64,000 bases of DNA. Origin: Panopea generosa. Lineage: Eukaryota > Mollusca > Bivalvia > Adapedonta > Hiatellidae. Made by a program: the position numbers and the translations under genes. Under the pieces are notes generated by a model, which had not been told where the DNA came from, made no database searches, and worked only from the letters and a program-made list of their open reading frames with translations. Location of the stretch: assembly GCA_029582155.1 (NCBI GenBank), contig CM055897.1, positions 9,405,501-9,469,500 on the forward strand, written 5' to 3'. Positions 12,142 through 25,200 of the stretch are shown one piece after another. Numbering within the stretch: the first letter of the stretch is position 1; each line of letters starts with the position of its first letter.

Positions 12142-13934
12142 TTAACAAACACATCCAATTAAACTGTTGTCGTCCTTTTAAAAAAAATACAAATGTATTG
12201 CCTTTCAGAAATGTCATGATTCTTTAAGTGTATGGAAGACAATCAAAGTGCATTAAATACATGAAATTCTCAAAGAAGTTTGCATGACTTACTAGTATAA
12301 TTAAGTAGTTATAATGGTAAATGAACCTCACACAATTATGCTGTAGACAACTTACATGTAACTAGTTTCAATACTTTCCGTAACACTGTCAGAGCGTCAT
12401 AGTTACCATTTTTTGTAGTATTCTACCATCATCAGTATTATGTAATTTATTATAACCTTTACGGATTTTATCAATACGTAAACATCTTTGTCAGATATAA
12501 CAAACAAAATAATGATTACCCAAACATCCATTCTCTTTGTAAAAAGATGGATGTGTTGGATAAGAAAGTGAGCAAAACAAATAGATTATTTGTCAGAACA
12601 AATAGATTATTTGTCAGAACAAATAGATTATTTATTCTGTTCTGACAAAAATTGAGCCTGTATTATCATTAATAACATTTTCATATATTGAGAAATAATT
12701 TTTAAAATATATTGATTACTTACTGTTACTCAGTAGATATGTTCAATGAAACACAATTTCATAATAAAAAAAAAAGAACAATGTTTAGTTTCGCATAAAA
12801 TCTTAGAAAATAATTTTATCTGCACGACATTTAAATGACACATCTTAACATGTCTAGACTCTTGACAATTTGTCTTAATTAACATTTATGGTATTTCAAG
12901 TATTACTGAATGATTCAACATGTATTTGATATGATTAAGCCCCAATTCAAATAAACTTCAAAAAGTATTGTATAGACTTTAGAGGTTGCCGGTTCAATAC
13001 AGCACCTGATTGTACTGACGACTTTAAAATGCTTTTTTGTTTAGCCTAGGCAGCAATATGAGGTTACATATACAAGTAAACCCAAGAAAGACTAAGCAGT
13101 AAGGTGATTGGGTGGGGTATTGTATTGCATATCTGCCACAAGGGCTTGGATAGAGGCATCACTACAACACTGTCTAAAGAAATTTAGATTATACCAATTA
13201 TTTAAGCTCATTTCAGAAGTAAGCTCAGAGCTTGTATGAATTATTCTTAAATCCAAGTTTTAGGTAGAAATGAATGTAATTTTTGAGAGTATATAGGGTC
13301 AAGTCTTCTAAACAAATTCGAAACCTCTGCCATAAAAATTAAACCCATCACAAATTCCTACTAACCGATGGACAGACCAACTGACATGGATACATTCCAC
13401 CTCTCATACTTTGTTTGCACGAGTATAATAACAAAATAAAAAAATTTACATGTACCTGTGGCGTATAGGCTGTAAAAAGGTGACCAATGATGTATCACCT
13501 GTCTACACCATCATTGAAAGTAAGACGTGTAACCAACTGAGCTAATCGGGCCCGGCTCAAAAGAGGAATGTTCTACCATGTTTTAGTTATAATATTTTTA
13601 AAAAAAAAACCATGCAACTCCACAGTTATAACGCTGTGGACATATGACACAACACCACAGACTGTCACATCACAAACTGACAGCCTACATTTATCTGCTG
13701 TCACATTTCAAGTTCAGAAGTTACTTATCTTTTTTTAAGGCTTATATGGATCCAAACAAAATCAAATTCACAACCCCATACATCCCAGGCAACCACTTCA
13801 CCACAGAGCCACTACGGTTATAAGCATGAACAACAAAGTAACATATTTATTACAGTACATTAATACAGGACTATAACATTCAAATATAAAATATCACATC
13901 TTCACTGCTGTACAATTCAGCACTGCCTCAAACA

Positions 13935-14022
13935 AACAATAACTTTATTACATGTTCCTGTATTTAACATTATTACACGTTTCTGAATTTAACATTATTA
14001 CACATTCCTGTATTTAACATTA
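13935..14022 (+). repeat. 25-bp short tandem repeat
   Basis: Three copies of ATTATTACACGTTTCTGAAT plus TTAAC with few differences. No associated gene. Confidence 0.7.
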
Positions 14023-14281
14023 CAATGATTGCGTACTGAAGCTCCAAGCAACTTTATAGGCTGCTATACTAGAGACAAGGGGTGTGTTTCACAAAAAACA
14101 CACACACCTATTCACACCTTTTTTATACTATTATGTGACATGCAGCCCTGGTCCTTCAAACATCAAACTTACACCAAGTTTGGCTGCTTAATGTCTACAC
14201 ATTTTTTTTTACAATTTTTTATATGAATATATCAATCAAACAGGTTGCACAAAATAAATAGTTTTATACTAGTTTATACAG

Positions 14282-14412
14282 CTTGACTGAGAAGATAGCT
14301 TAAAGTTCTCATGTCTGCTTCCTGGGTAGAACCAGTTCTGAGTGGCATCTGATCTAGCTGGGGATCACACCTGCAATGTCTGGCGTGAGGGGCCAATACT
14401 CTATCACAGAAT
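14282..14412 (-). mobile_element. tRNA-derived SINE, family A, partial
   Basis: Reverse copy with AGAACCAGTTCTGAGTGGCA and AGCTGGGGATCACACCTGCA. Confidence 0.6.
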
Positions 14413-15828
14413 TAAATGGTAACAGCATCTTCATTGAGTAACGAACTTTTAACATCTTTCTGTAGATGCTAGACTAGTTATATGCTGCAAAAACAAAAAT
14501 ATTTAATACTCTACTTAAAGATCATGACTAAACAAATATGGACCAAAGTTAGTTAAAAAATATTACTTCCATTCTCAACACTGTGCAATCAAAAGCAGAT
14601 TTAATGCAGAAACGGTTAAAAGCTTCACAACAACTTGCTAATCCAATCTACATATTTTACACATACATGAATGTGTAATTGAAACAGATTTTGACATGGT
14701 TGCTATCTATAAAATTGTTTAAACACATGAAAAGTTGAACAATTTATTTCTTTTCTCTTTCAATTCTCAAGAATAAAAGCTTTTTTATTTACCATCAACA
14801 TTCTTTTGAAAACTCTGAAATTAACTGAGAAATATATACTGAATAAAAAATGTAAATACTAATGACTAGTTTCACTTATTGAGTATATGAAAGATGTGGC
14901 CGTGTTTTTACAGCAAATCAAATGTCAGAATTGATTTATTTTTAATTATGCTTTAACTGAATATCATACAAATGTTTGGGGATAATGCCAAAATTTAAAA
15001 CAACATAAATACACAAAAGATTTCATGTATTGTACAGGGGACACATTTCCTGAACATTCCTGTACATGGGACAGTAAAAGATACATGACTTGCATGCTGA
15101 CGGTCTGCAGTGCTGCTGCTGATGATGGCTTTCTATAATCATTTGATCCCTTACAGGGGCATTGTAACTCTAGCAACTAGAGTTGTAAAGCAATTCCACT
15201 AAAATAGAGATCATTGAAATGGGATTTCCGAAAGTAGTCATCATCATTTATAATTGTACTTTTGACTCCCGCATGAAAACCTGATATTGCATATTTGCAA
15301 CTGTTTTTTATAATTGAAGAAATATATATTTGTTTGAATTCGGAACTTCACACCAAAATATTTCATGAATATCTTTGTATTTCCCAGTCATTACGATCGA
15401 TTATATGGTGGAATCAATAATGTCACATGTAAAGTATGGTGCCATCGGATTTCATAAAGTTTTTAAAATTACCTCTTAACAATTTACATTTTTTTATTGT
15501 AATACATTTAATAGTCGTTTTTCCTTGACAGCGCCAATCCAAAGACCATACCTGTATATCTCAAACAAGTCTAAAGATGTCTTTGTGTTTGATTACGGCA
15601 CCAACATCTGTCAGAACACAAATAACATCATTTATAAATGCCAGGGATGTTTACACAATAATTCCAAATGTTACCTTGCAGTCATACATTGGTACATTTA
15701 AAAATTTAATAACTTTCTGTGTAAACTCACTATTGCTAAAAGGGTAAACTTTTCATTAAAAAAACACCTTTTAAATATCAAACAATTATAAATTTCTTTC
15801 CCTTGTACAAAAAAGCTGTATCATGAAA

Positions 15829-15834
15829 TTTATT
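15829..15834 (-). terminator. Candidate polyadenylation signal for ZFYVE1
   Basis: AATAAA on the minus strand about 150 nt after the stop codon. In DNA this AT-rich the hexamer is common, and longer 3' UTRs extending through the gene-free DNA below cannot be excluded. Confidence 0.3.
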
Positions 15835-15981
15835 TATCTGATATATTGGATGTACTTCATTTATCACAAATGTTGCAGATGTACTTGTAAAAGCCAAAAA
15901 TATCTGCGAATTACACAATCAATCCAACCATGTCTGAATGTTTAGAAGTAATTCAATTATCTATCCTAACCATCATTATAT

Positions 15982-16217
15982 TCATAGCTTGTCTTTCTTC
16001 TTCTTCTCACATTTATTGCAGACCCTGACAGGGTAGTCCCAACCTCGTAGTGGAACTGGTCGCTTCTTTGGGGAACACTGATCACAGACACCTTGTCCGC
16101 AGCCACGGCAGTGATGAATGGGAAGTTTGACAGAGAACTGTCGATTACAAATAAAACATGCCTTGATATCCTCGTCTGGTACCCAGTAGGCAGGTCGTGC
16201 TGAATCCTTTATCATGC
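15982..16217 (-). CDS. ZFYVE1: ZFYVE1 exon 11, FYVE finger 2 and stop
   Basis: 236 nt; acceptor TTGACAG|GCATGA, stop TGA at 15984-15982. Codes GMIKDSARPAYWVPDEDIKA, then CFICNRQFSVKLPIHHCRGC, CDQCSPKKRPVPLRGW and YPVRVCNKC. The WVPD, HHCR and RVC motifs of a FYVE finger are all present. Short basic tail EKKKKDKL. Confidence 0.94.
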
Positions 16218-19200
16218 CTGTCAAAACAAAGACATTCATTTAGCATGGTATTATACTAGACTGGTATTTTTTTATGAAGTTTATCAACACAGCAATAAAT
16301 GTATATATAACTACATTTCTGAGAACAAGAAGTATAGGTAAACATGTAGTTTTTCTGCCAGTTAAAGATGAAACTATTTATTTTGATATAGTAAAGCTTT
16401 AATAAATTATACAGTGTACAATTATACAAGTTGAGGGTTTGATGTTGTATTCACTTATAAATTAAAAGGTGGGTAGGGAGTGAAGGGGATGGGGTTATTT
16501 CCCTAATAAATTATTTCAAAAATTATTTCTTTCAAACTACTATTAAAATTTAAATAGATATCTTAATTACTAAACGTGGTCCAGTCAGTCGGTCCAGTCC
16601 AGGGGATGTGAATTTGAATCTACACCACACCACAGTCTCTCGGATGACTGATATATGATATTACATCTTATTACCATTCATTCCTTATCACTACATTTAA
16701 TTCAAGTGAGAAAGTTATCAGTTACTTGCAGTGATCGGTGTGTCTCTTTACTGATTACTCTTCCTGGATCTCAGGAAAGTGTGTTTGAGTTAACTGATCG
16801 TCTGTAAACCCTCGATTGTACAAACATAGGGTTAACTTTCAAACAAACAAACATTAATTGATAAATGACCATTAAATTATGAACACTTAACATACTGCAA
16901 TTTTTAATTGATAGTTTTACTACACAGTTTTTTTACTTTAAATAGACAAAATTTGCATTCACCATCTTTCATGCTTACTTGTGTAAATTGCTATACTAAT
17001 TTTTGTGTTTATTTCTTACATACACAAGAGCCAACATACAACTCAAAAATACCTAGTGGGTATGTCATGGCAGTGGTAACTACATCAAGAGCAGTAGTCA
17101 CCTGTCTCTCCTACTTTCCGGGCTGTCAGCTGGGGCTCACTTCCTGTACTAGAGTTTGAATCTGTAACATACAGGAATATGTCATTTGTCAAATCTCAGA
17201 AATCATTGTTACACCTCTGAAGAAAACAGTCATGAAAACTTGAATTTTTATTTTTCAAAGTAACCATTACAATATATCTTACTCAAAGAAATTAACTATT
17301 TAAACAAGAGGACCAGACTGTCCTAAAAGTGCTCCACAAAGGAAATTTTTGATAATGCAAGACCATACCTCAGACATTTAAATTAAGTCAGTCAAGATAT
17401 TATAGATATAAAATACATTGTACTATTTAAATTTTATAACGAGTCAATGTCCATGGCAGGACTGAATTTGACCAAAAAGTTATGGTTTAAAAAAAAAATT
17501 GAGAGAGCTTCATATAACAATTGCATCACACAATTTAGGTGAAAATCTGTAAAGCAGTTTCAGAGAAGTCATTTAAAGATATCAGATTAAGCTCACTTGA
17601 GTCTTAATCATAAATGAGCTTATCAAATAGATGTAATTTAGTCATTAAAGTTGTTTTATACGATAAATAAGAGTATTTTATTTTACCTGTCATACCACCA
17701 ACATTGCGACAATCCACACATACTCTGACTGGGTTAGACCAGCCCCGTTCTGGCACAGGACGTTTATATGAGGAACACTCATCACAGAAACCTCTACCAC
17801 ATGCCCGACAATGGTGCTTCTGTTCTTCACTCAGTCTTGTCTCACACTTGTTACATTTCTGTATCAATTATTGTAACATTTCCATATCAATTATTGTAAC
17901 ATTTCCGTATCAAATATTGTAACATTTCAATATCAATAATTATAACATTTGTGAAACATTCATTTTTACATTTCTGGTTAATGCAATTAAATTTTGTAGT
18001 ATTTTTGTGAGAAACATTAGAACATCTCTCTTTAAAACATTGTATTTGATGCAAATCTGCAATTGTCCCAATCATTGTAAAAATTAAAAACTAATATTCC
18101 AAACTAGAAATGTGTGTCAACATGAAATCCCCTGCTATTGATCAGAAACCAAATTATATGACAGAAGGTGACAAAAATTAACTTGATCTGAAATTTATAA
18201 TTAAACACATGAAATATTAATTAGACATTGACCCATTCAGAAGTTATTGATTAGAAACCAATTTTCCAAATGAATGGACAAACTAACGAACGAATGAACA
18301 GACACAGGTTACACCTAGTGACCCTTCTCCATTCTTTGAATGGCAAAGGCATAAAAATACATTAAACAATAAATAAAGGGCACCAAATAATGTATGTGAG
18401 ACATAGATTGTCACCTTGGATGGGACTTCCTTTTTTCATACAGATACAACAGACATACTATTTCTTGATTTGAGCACAGACTCCATAATAATCTATCCCA
18501 GTCCCAGGTATCTTAGAATTAAGTCTGTTAAACCCCAGTGAAAAAGTAGGGAATTCCTTGCCTGTCCCATAATTCATAGCATAGTATTTTAGCTCTTACC
18601 AAACTGTGAAGTTAGTCAACTTTCGGTGAAGCAATTGAACTATAAAACTTCTCAAATCTCACTGCTACGTGACAGAACCAAGCTGGATGAGCTGCATTCT
18701 TTCTACAGTTTAATCTTAATTAAGAATAATGGTTCCCCAACTCAATCATATTCCATGATAATACCTTGATTTGAGCATTTGGTTCCCAGTAAGCAGGAGC
18801 AATCTGATCGGCCATCCAGTCTGTCACAACTTTAGTGGGTTTAGCACTGACACTACCAATAGATTCAGCCACGTAACTCAACCCATCAATCACCTTCTGT
18901 GCTGCATTGTGGGTACCTATAAGGTACTTGTCACCCTGGAAAAAACAAATAAATGGATGAATTCTACACTGAATGAAATTTTACTTGTGATTATATATTT
19001 TAAGTATGTTTCTGTAGTTTGATGTAAAATGTAACAAAGAAAAATCAAATGCTCGTATCTTAGACATACTTCTAATAAAAACTCAATTTAAACCATATAA
19101 GATGGGATTAATACCAGAAATAACGCAAATTTTTCTTCAAATATTTACATATCAACATGGCTGTCAGTAAGATGACATTTTTTCCTTATCCAAGTTACAA

Positions 19201-22200
19201 AATAATGGTAATTGTTTTCATTGTGATATAAACCTCTATAAACTGGAATGTTTGTTTTTTTTAAAACATATTTTTTAGCATTTTTTTGGTAGTTTAATCC
19301 ATCAACTGGAATTACTTAGTCTCTTCTTGATTTTTTAAATTACACAAGGAAGAGTCATATCAATTTATAGCTTACTGAAATAATTGCCACTGTGTGAATG
19401 TATTTACCCACATATCATGATTAAAAAATATCAATCTTAGCCTTTATAAACTGGAAACCTCTCTAAAGCAGACATTTTGTTTGGTCCCAAGGTTGTCTGA
19501 TTTACAGAGGTAAAACATGTAGCGGTACATGTATATGATAAAACTCTACACACCTCAGGCCAGACGTGGGCCACCTCCTCATGTATAACATTCTCAATGT
19601 CAGGATTGCCGTACCAGAACTGACGACTCCGGTAGATGATGCCACAATTCTTACACTCCAACACATCACTAGCAATGAAACAAGAGTATAAATATTCTTT
19701 CAAATCATGCCATTTAAGACAAAATATCTGACAACTTGATTAGATATAAAGTTTAAAAAAATGTTATGTTCTATATTGAATTTCATAGACAGTAGCTGAT
19801 CAATACATTGTATTTTCTTTCCTATGTTCCAGTGACAAAGGAACAGTTCATTTTGTGTAAGTGTTATGGATATAATTATTTCAATTGAACTTAAAAATTA
19901 AATAGCATTCCAAAATTGTATTAAGTTTGGTTGGGAATTAAGCTCTGAGCTTATATGATTTGCATTCGAGTCCGTAGAACCAGTTTAGAGTTGTTTTTGA
20001 GAGAGTGGCATTTAACACTTGATCTCTAGCATGAACATCAAACTCTATCTGCTACATGAAACTCGATCCATCCATTTTATAGTTACAGGGCAGACATGAC
20101 CGACAATGCAGTATGTGGAAATACAAAGCCTCAATATGCTTAAGTCATGTATGTGACCATGACCTTTTAGGTAGCTTCCAAGGCAATGTGCGGGACACAT
20201 CGTCATGTTACGTTAAATACTTGGGTTGAAAATGTGAAAGTTACAGGATGAGCATGTCCAACAATGCAGTACCAATTTATGAAAATTCACAGCCTGCATA
20301 TGTCAAACTCATGTACACCAGGGCTGAAAAATTCCACTCGTCCGCCCGCCATGATGAGTGAACATTTGGTCAGGACAAGTAAGATTTAAGAAAGTGACCT
20401 CAATATTTCCTTGATTTTAAGCATTCAATTAAAAATGTTGAAAAGGGAGGATGAGTAGCTTTTATCCAAATATTTCAAGCCCTGGTACACGACACATTGT
20501 CATGTTATGCTGAACACTTCTATGAAGTCATTTGAAAAAAGGTTGATGCCTGTGAAATTTACAGAGCAGATGCAAAAGTAAGGATAAAAGAAAGGAAAAA
20601 AAGAACTAGTCTCAAAACCAGTTTCCAACCAGTATAGGACTAAAAAAACAGACACTGTAATTAAGTAGGAGTTACCAAGGTTACAACAGAATCAAATCTA
20701 GCAATTGTAGTAGCTCATTAAATAAACAAGGTCTGGTTTGGGTGATTTGTTTTGTGTTATGAAACTGATTAAAGACAAAATAATTCATATTTATCATTAA
20801 TGTTTACCAATAAATGAAATGGAAAATATCAAAAGCAATTATGTTGGAAAAAAATTAATTTGTAATGTTTAAAAATATGATGATTTAGAATTACAAACTA
20901 TCAGTAAAAATACAAATGTACATTATCATGATCACAACTTGGGGCTTTCAAGAGCCTGTAAATGCTCACCTGGTGTACATCGATTGATTGATTGAATATT
21001 TAGCGTAATTTTTATGCAATCGAGGGCTAACAAATGATCAGTTAACCTAACCACTGTTTCCTGGGATTAACCAGTAATCGAGCACACCCCATCTCCGCAA
21101 GTAGCTGATAACTTTCCCACTTGAATCAGTGGTGAGAGACGAATGATAATGAGACACAATGTCGTATATCAATCATCATGGAGACTGTTGCCGGGCAGGG
21201 GATTCGAACTCATCGACCCTTGGATTGATAGTCAGACCTGACTGAGCTAATCGGGCCCGGCCACCTAGGTGTACAAGTACATTGATTAAGGTGATAAGAG
21301 TTGAAATAAGTGATTCAACATTAACATAGGCAATGAAGATGTTTGCAATACTTTTTAACAATGTGATAGATTGGCTATGTAGAATAAGGGACTAGCATAT
21401 CTACAAATCTATTTTTATTAAAGAAAAACAGGAATGTGAACACGAACATCCCTACAAGATTTGGTTAAATTCTTTTTAATGGTTACAGAGAGGATTGGCT
21501 TGAAATCTGTCCTGTGTTTTCAGAGAGAAAAGCCTTTCTATAATTGATAGGCCAATCAGAAACATTATTTACCCTTGCGTCCATAAACTTGGTAGATGAG
21601 CACCTAAGGAATATTCCTACAAAGTATGGATACATTTGACCAATCAGTTTCTGAGTGGTTTTAACATTAGAGGACAGAGGACTACCACAGGAACATTCCT
21701 GCAAAGTTTCATGAAATTCTGTTCAGTGGTTTCAGGGAAAAGACTTTTTTAAATCTGCCAATCAGAAAATATTATTCAGACTGGTGGCCATATTGAATAT
21801 CGGAATTGTTCTCTGCAAAGTTTGGTTGAATTTGGCTAAAGCACTTTCAAAGAAAAAGGTAAATATATGAAAAGTTAACAGATGACAATGATGACAATGA
21901 TGAAGATGCCCAATATGATAGCAAAACCACACAATGGCCTAGCTACTATACCAGAAAATTATATGACAGGTCTTACCCAGCCCAGACAAATTTAGCTACT
22001 CCTATCCATGCATTGTCCTTGGCAGATGATGTTTTGGGAACAACCCTGACCTGCTTTCCATCACGATAACATTTCTACAAACAAAAAAGTTTCAAGACAG
22101 AGATAATAAAAGATACTTTCTTTTTAATCTTAACTCTTAAATTCTTTTTTCGACTTCTGAAATTATGTTTAATCAAATCACAAGAGTTTTTTTATATATA

Positions 22201-25200
22201 AAGTAGAGCTGTAAGATCCTACAACTGCTAAATGTTTGTTGCTGTCTCTTGTTATTTGACAGCCCGTGTGGTTCCGGCTAAGAATAGAATCACTGTCGAT
22301 CTCTGCAGAGGGGTAGGAATCCTCTGAATGGGTGTCATGTTCATTTTATCATTTTTTGTCATGTTCACTATTGTGATTAAATTATCAACCCCTGTGTGGT
22401 TCCAGGGAGCCATGAATGATGGCAAGAATAGGATCACTGTGGCTTATGCATGTCGTAAGAAGCAACAAATTGAGTAATACGATAGAATTTGCTGAAACTC
22501 TGCAGTTCTGCAGGTATCAAGGTTCTAGGTTCATTCTGCATATTCATTTGTTGATGTATTTTTTTAAATCTGTATGTAAATCTCGTTCTGGTGCTGGTAT
22601 TTACACTTGACTACCTACCTTACAAAAGTAGACTTTGTTCTCGTACTGGTGCTGGTATTTACACTTGACTACCTACCTTACAAAAGTAGATTGTTCTCAT
22701 ACATGTGCTAGTATGTACACTAGGCTACATGTACCTACCTTACAGAAGTAGACTTTGTTCTCATACTGGTGCTGGTATTTACACTAGGCTACCTACCTTA
22801 CATAAGTAGACTTTGTTCTCATACTGGTGCTAGTATTTACACTAGACTACCTACCTTACAAAAGTAGACTTTGTTCTCATACTGGTGCTGGTATTTACAC
22901 TAGGTTACCTACCTAACAGAAGTAGACGTTGTTCTCATACTGGTGCTGGTATTTACACTAGACTACCTACCTTACAAAAGTAGACTTTGTTCTCATACTG
23001 GTGCTGGTATTTACACCAGGCTACCTACCTTACAGAAGTAGACTTTGTTCTCATACTGGTGCTGGTATTTATATTAGGCTACCTACCTTACAGAAGTAGA
23101 CGTTGTTCTCATACTGGTACTGGTATTTATACTAGGCTACCTACCTTACAGAGGTAGACTTTGTTCTCATACTGGTACTGGTATTTACACTAGGCTACCT
23201 ACCTTACAGAAGTAGACTTTGTTCTCATACTGGTGCTGGTATTTATACTAGGCTACCTACCTTACAGAAGTAGACGTTGTTCTCATACTGGTGCTGGTAT
23301 TTATACTAGGCTACCTACCTTACAGAAGTAGACTTTGTTCTCATACTGGTGCTGGTATTTATACTAGGCTACCTACCTTACAGAGGTAGACTTTGTTCTC
23401 ATACTGGTGCTGGTATTTATACTAGGCTACCTACCTTACAGAAGTAGAAGTTGTTCTCATACTGGTGCTGGTATTTACACCAGGCTACCTACCTTACAGA
23501 GGTAGACTTTGTTCTCAGACTGGTGCTGGTATTTATATTAGGCTACCTACCTTACAGAGTTAGACTTTGTTCTCATACTGGTGCTGGTATTTATATTAGG
23601 CTACCTACCTTACAGAGTTAGACTTTGTTCTCATACTGGTGCTGGTATTTATATTAGGCTACCTACCTTACAGAGTTAGACTTTGTTCTCATACTGGTGC
23701 TGGTATTTATACCAGGCTACCTACCTTACAGAAGTAGACTTTGTTCTCATACTGGTGCTGGTATTTATACTAGGCTACCTACCTTACAGAAGTAGAAGTT
23801 GTTCTCATACTGGTGCTGGTATTTACACCAGGCTACCTACCTTACAGAGGTAGACTTTGTTCTCATACTGGTGCTGGTATTTACACCAGGCTACCTACCT
23901 TACAGAGGTAGACTTTGTTCTCATACTGGTGCTGGTATTTATACTAGGCTACCTACCTTACAGAGGTAGACTTTGTTCTCATACTGGTGCTGGTATTTAT
24001 ACTAGGCTACCTACCTTACAGAAGAAGAAGTTGTTCTCATACTGGTGCTGGTATTTACACTAGGCTACCTACCTTACAAAAGTAGACGTTGTTCTCATAC
24101 TGGTGCTGGTATTTACACCAGGCTACCTACCTTACAGAGGTAGACTTTGTTCTCATACTGGTGCTGGTATTTATACTAGGCTACCTACCTTACAGAAGTA
24201 GACTTTGTTCTCATACTGGTGCTGGTATTTACACTAGGCTACCTACCTTCCAGAAGTAGACGTTGTTCTCATACTGGTGCTGGTATTTATACTAGGCTAC
24301 CTACCTTACAGAAGTAGACTTTGTTCTCATACTGGTGCTGGTATTTACACCAGGCTACCTACCTTACAGAAGTAGACGTTGTTCTCATACTGATGCTGGT
24401 ATTTACACTAGGCTACCTACCTTACAGAGGTAGACTTTGTTCTCATACTGGTGCTGGTATATACACCAGGCTACCTACCTTACAGAGGTAGACTTTGTTC
24501 TCATACTGGTGCTGGTATTTATACTAGGCTACCTACCTTACAAAAGTAGACTTTGTTCTCATACTGGTGCCGGTATTTACACTACGCTACCTACCTTACA
24601 GAAGTAGACTTTGTTCTCATACTGGTGCTGGTATTTACACCAGGCTACCTACCTTACAGAGGTAGACTTTGTTCTCATACTGGTGCTGGTATATACACCA
24701 GGCTACCTACCTTACAGAGGTAGACTTTGTTCTCATACTGGTGCTGGTATTTACACTAGGCTACCTACCTTACAGAGGTAGACTTTGTTATCATACTGGT
24801 GCTGGTATTTACACTAGGTTACCTACCTAACAAAAGTAGACGTTGTTCTCATACTGGTGCTGGTATTTATACTAGACTACCTACCTTACAGAAGTAGACT
24901 TTGTTCTCATACTGGTGCTGGTATTTACACTAGGCTACCTACCTTACAGAAGTAGACTTTGTTCTCATACTGGTGCTGGTATATACACCAGGCTAAATAC
25001 CTTACAGAGGTAGACTTTGTTATCATACTGGTGCTGGTATTTACACTAGGTTACCTACCTAACAAAAGTAGACGTTGTTCTCATACTGGTGCTGGTATTT
25101 ATATTAGGCTACCTACCTTACAGAGGTAGACTTTGTTCTCATACTGGTGCTGGTATTTACACTAGGCTTCCTACCTTACAAAAGTAGACTTTGTTCTCAT

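Larger units (their letters stand above)
12142..15828. other. Non-coding DNA downstream of ZFYVE1
   Basis: Contains a 21-bp triplicate (CAAATAGATTATTTGTCAGAA) at 12590-12650, the 25-bp repeat at 13935-14022 and SINE pieces; otherwise nothing recognised. Some of it may be ZFYVE1 3' UTR. Confidence 0.4.

Noticed and set aside
20990..21262. Functional tRNA gene (TTAGCTCAGTCAG...GTTCGAATCC)
   Set aside because: Only A and B boxes are tRNA-like; the sequence continues into a repeated non-tRNA body and recurs at other places, as expected for a SINE. No full cloverleaf was worked out.
23857..24063. Plus-strand open frame across the 58-bp array
   Set aside because: Antisense of duplicated ZFYVE1 exon-5 ends; no evidence for a plus-strand gene.
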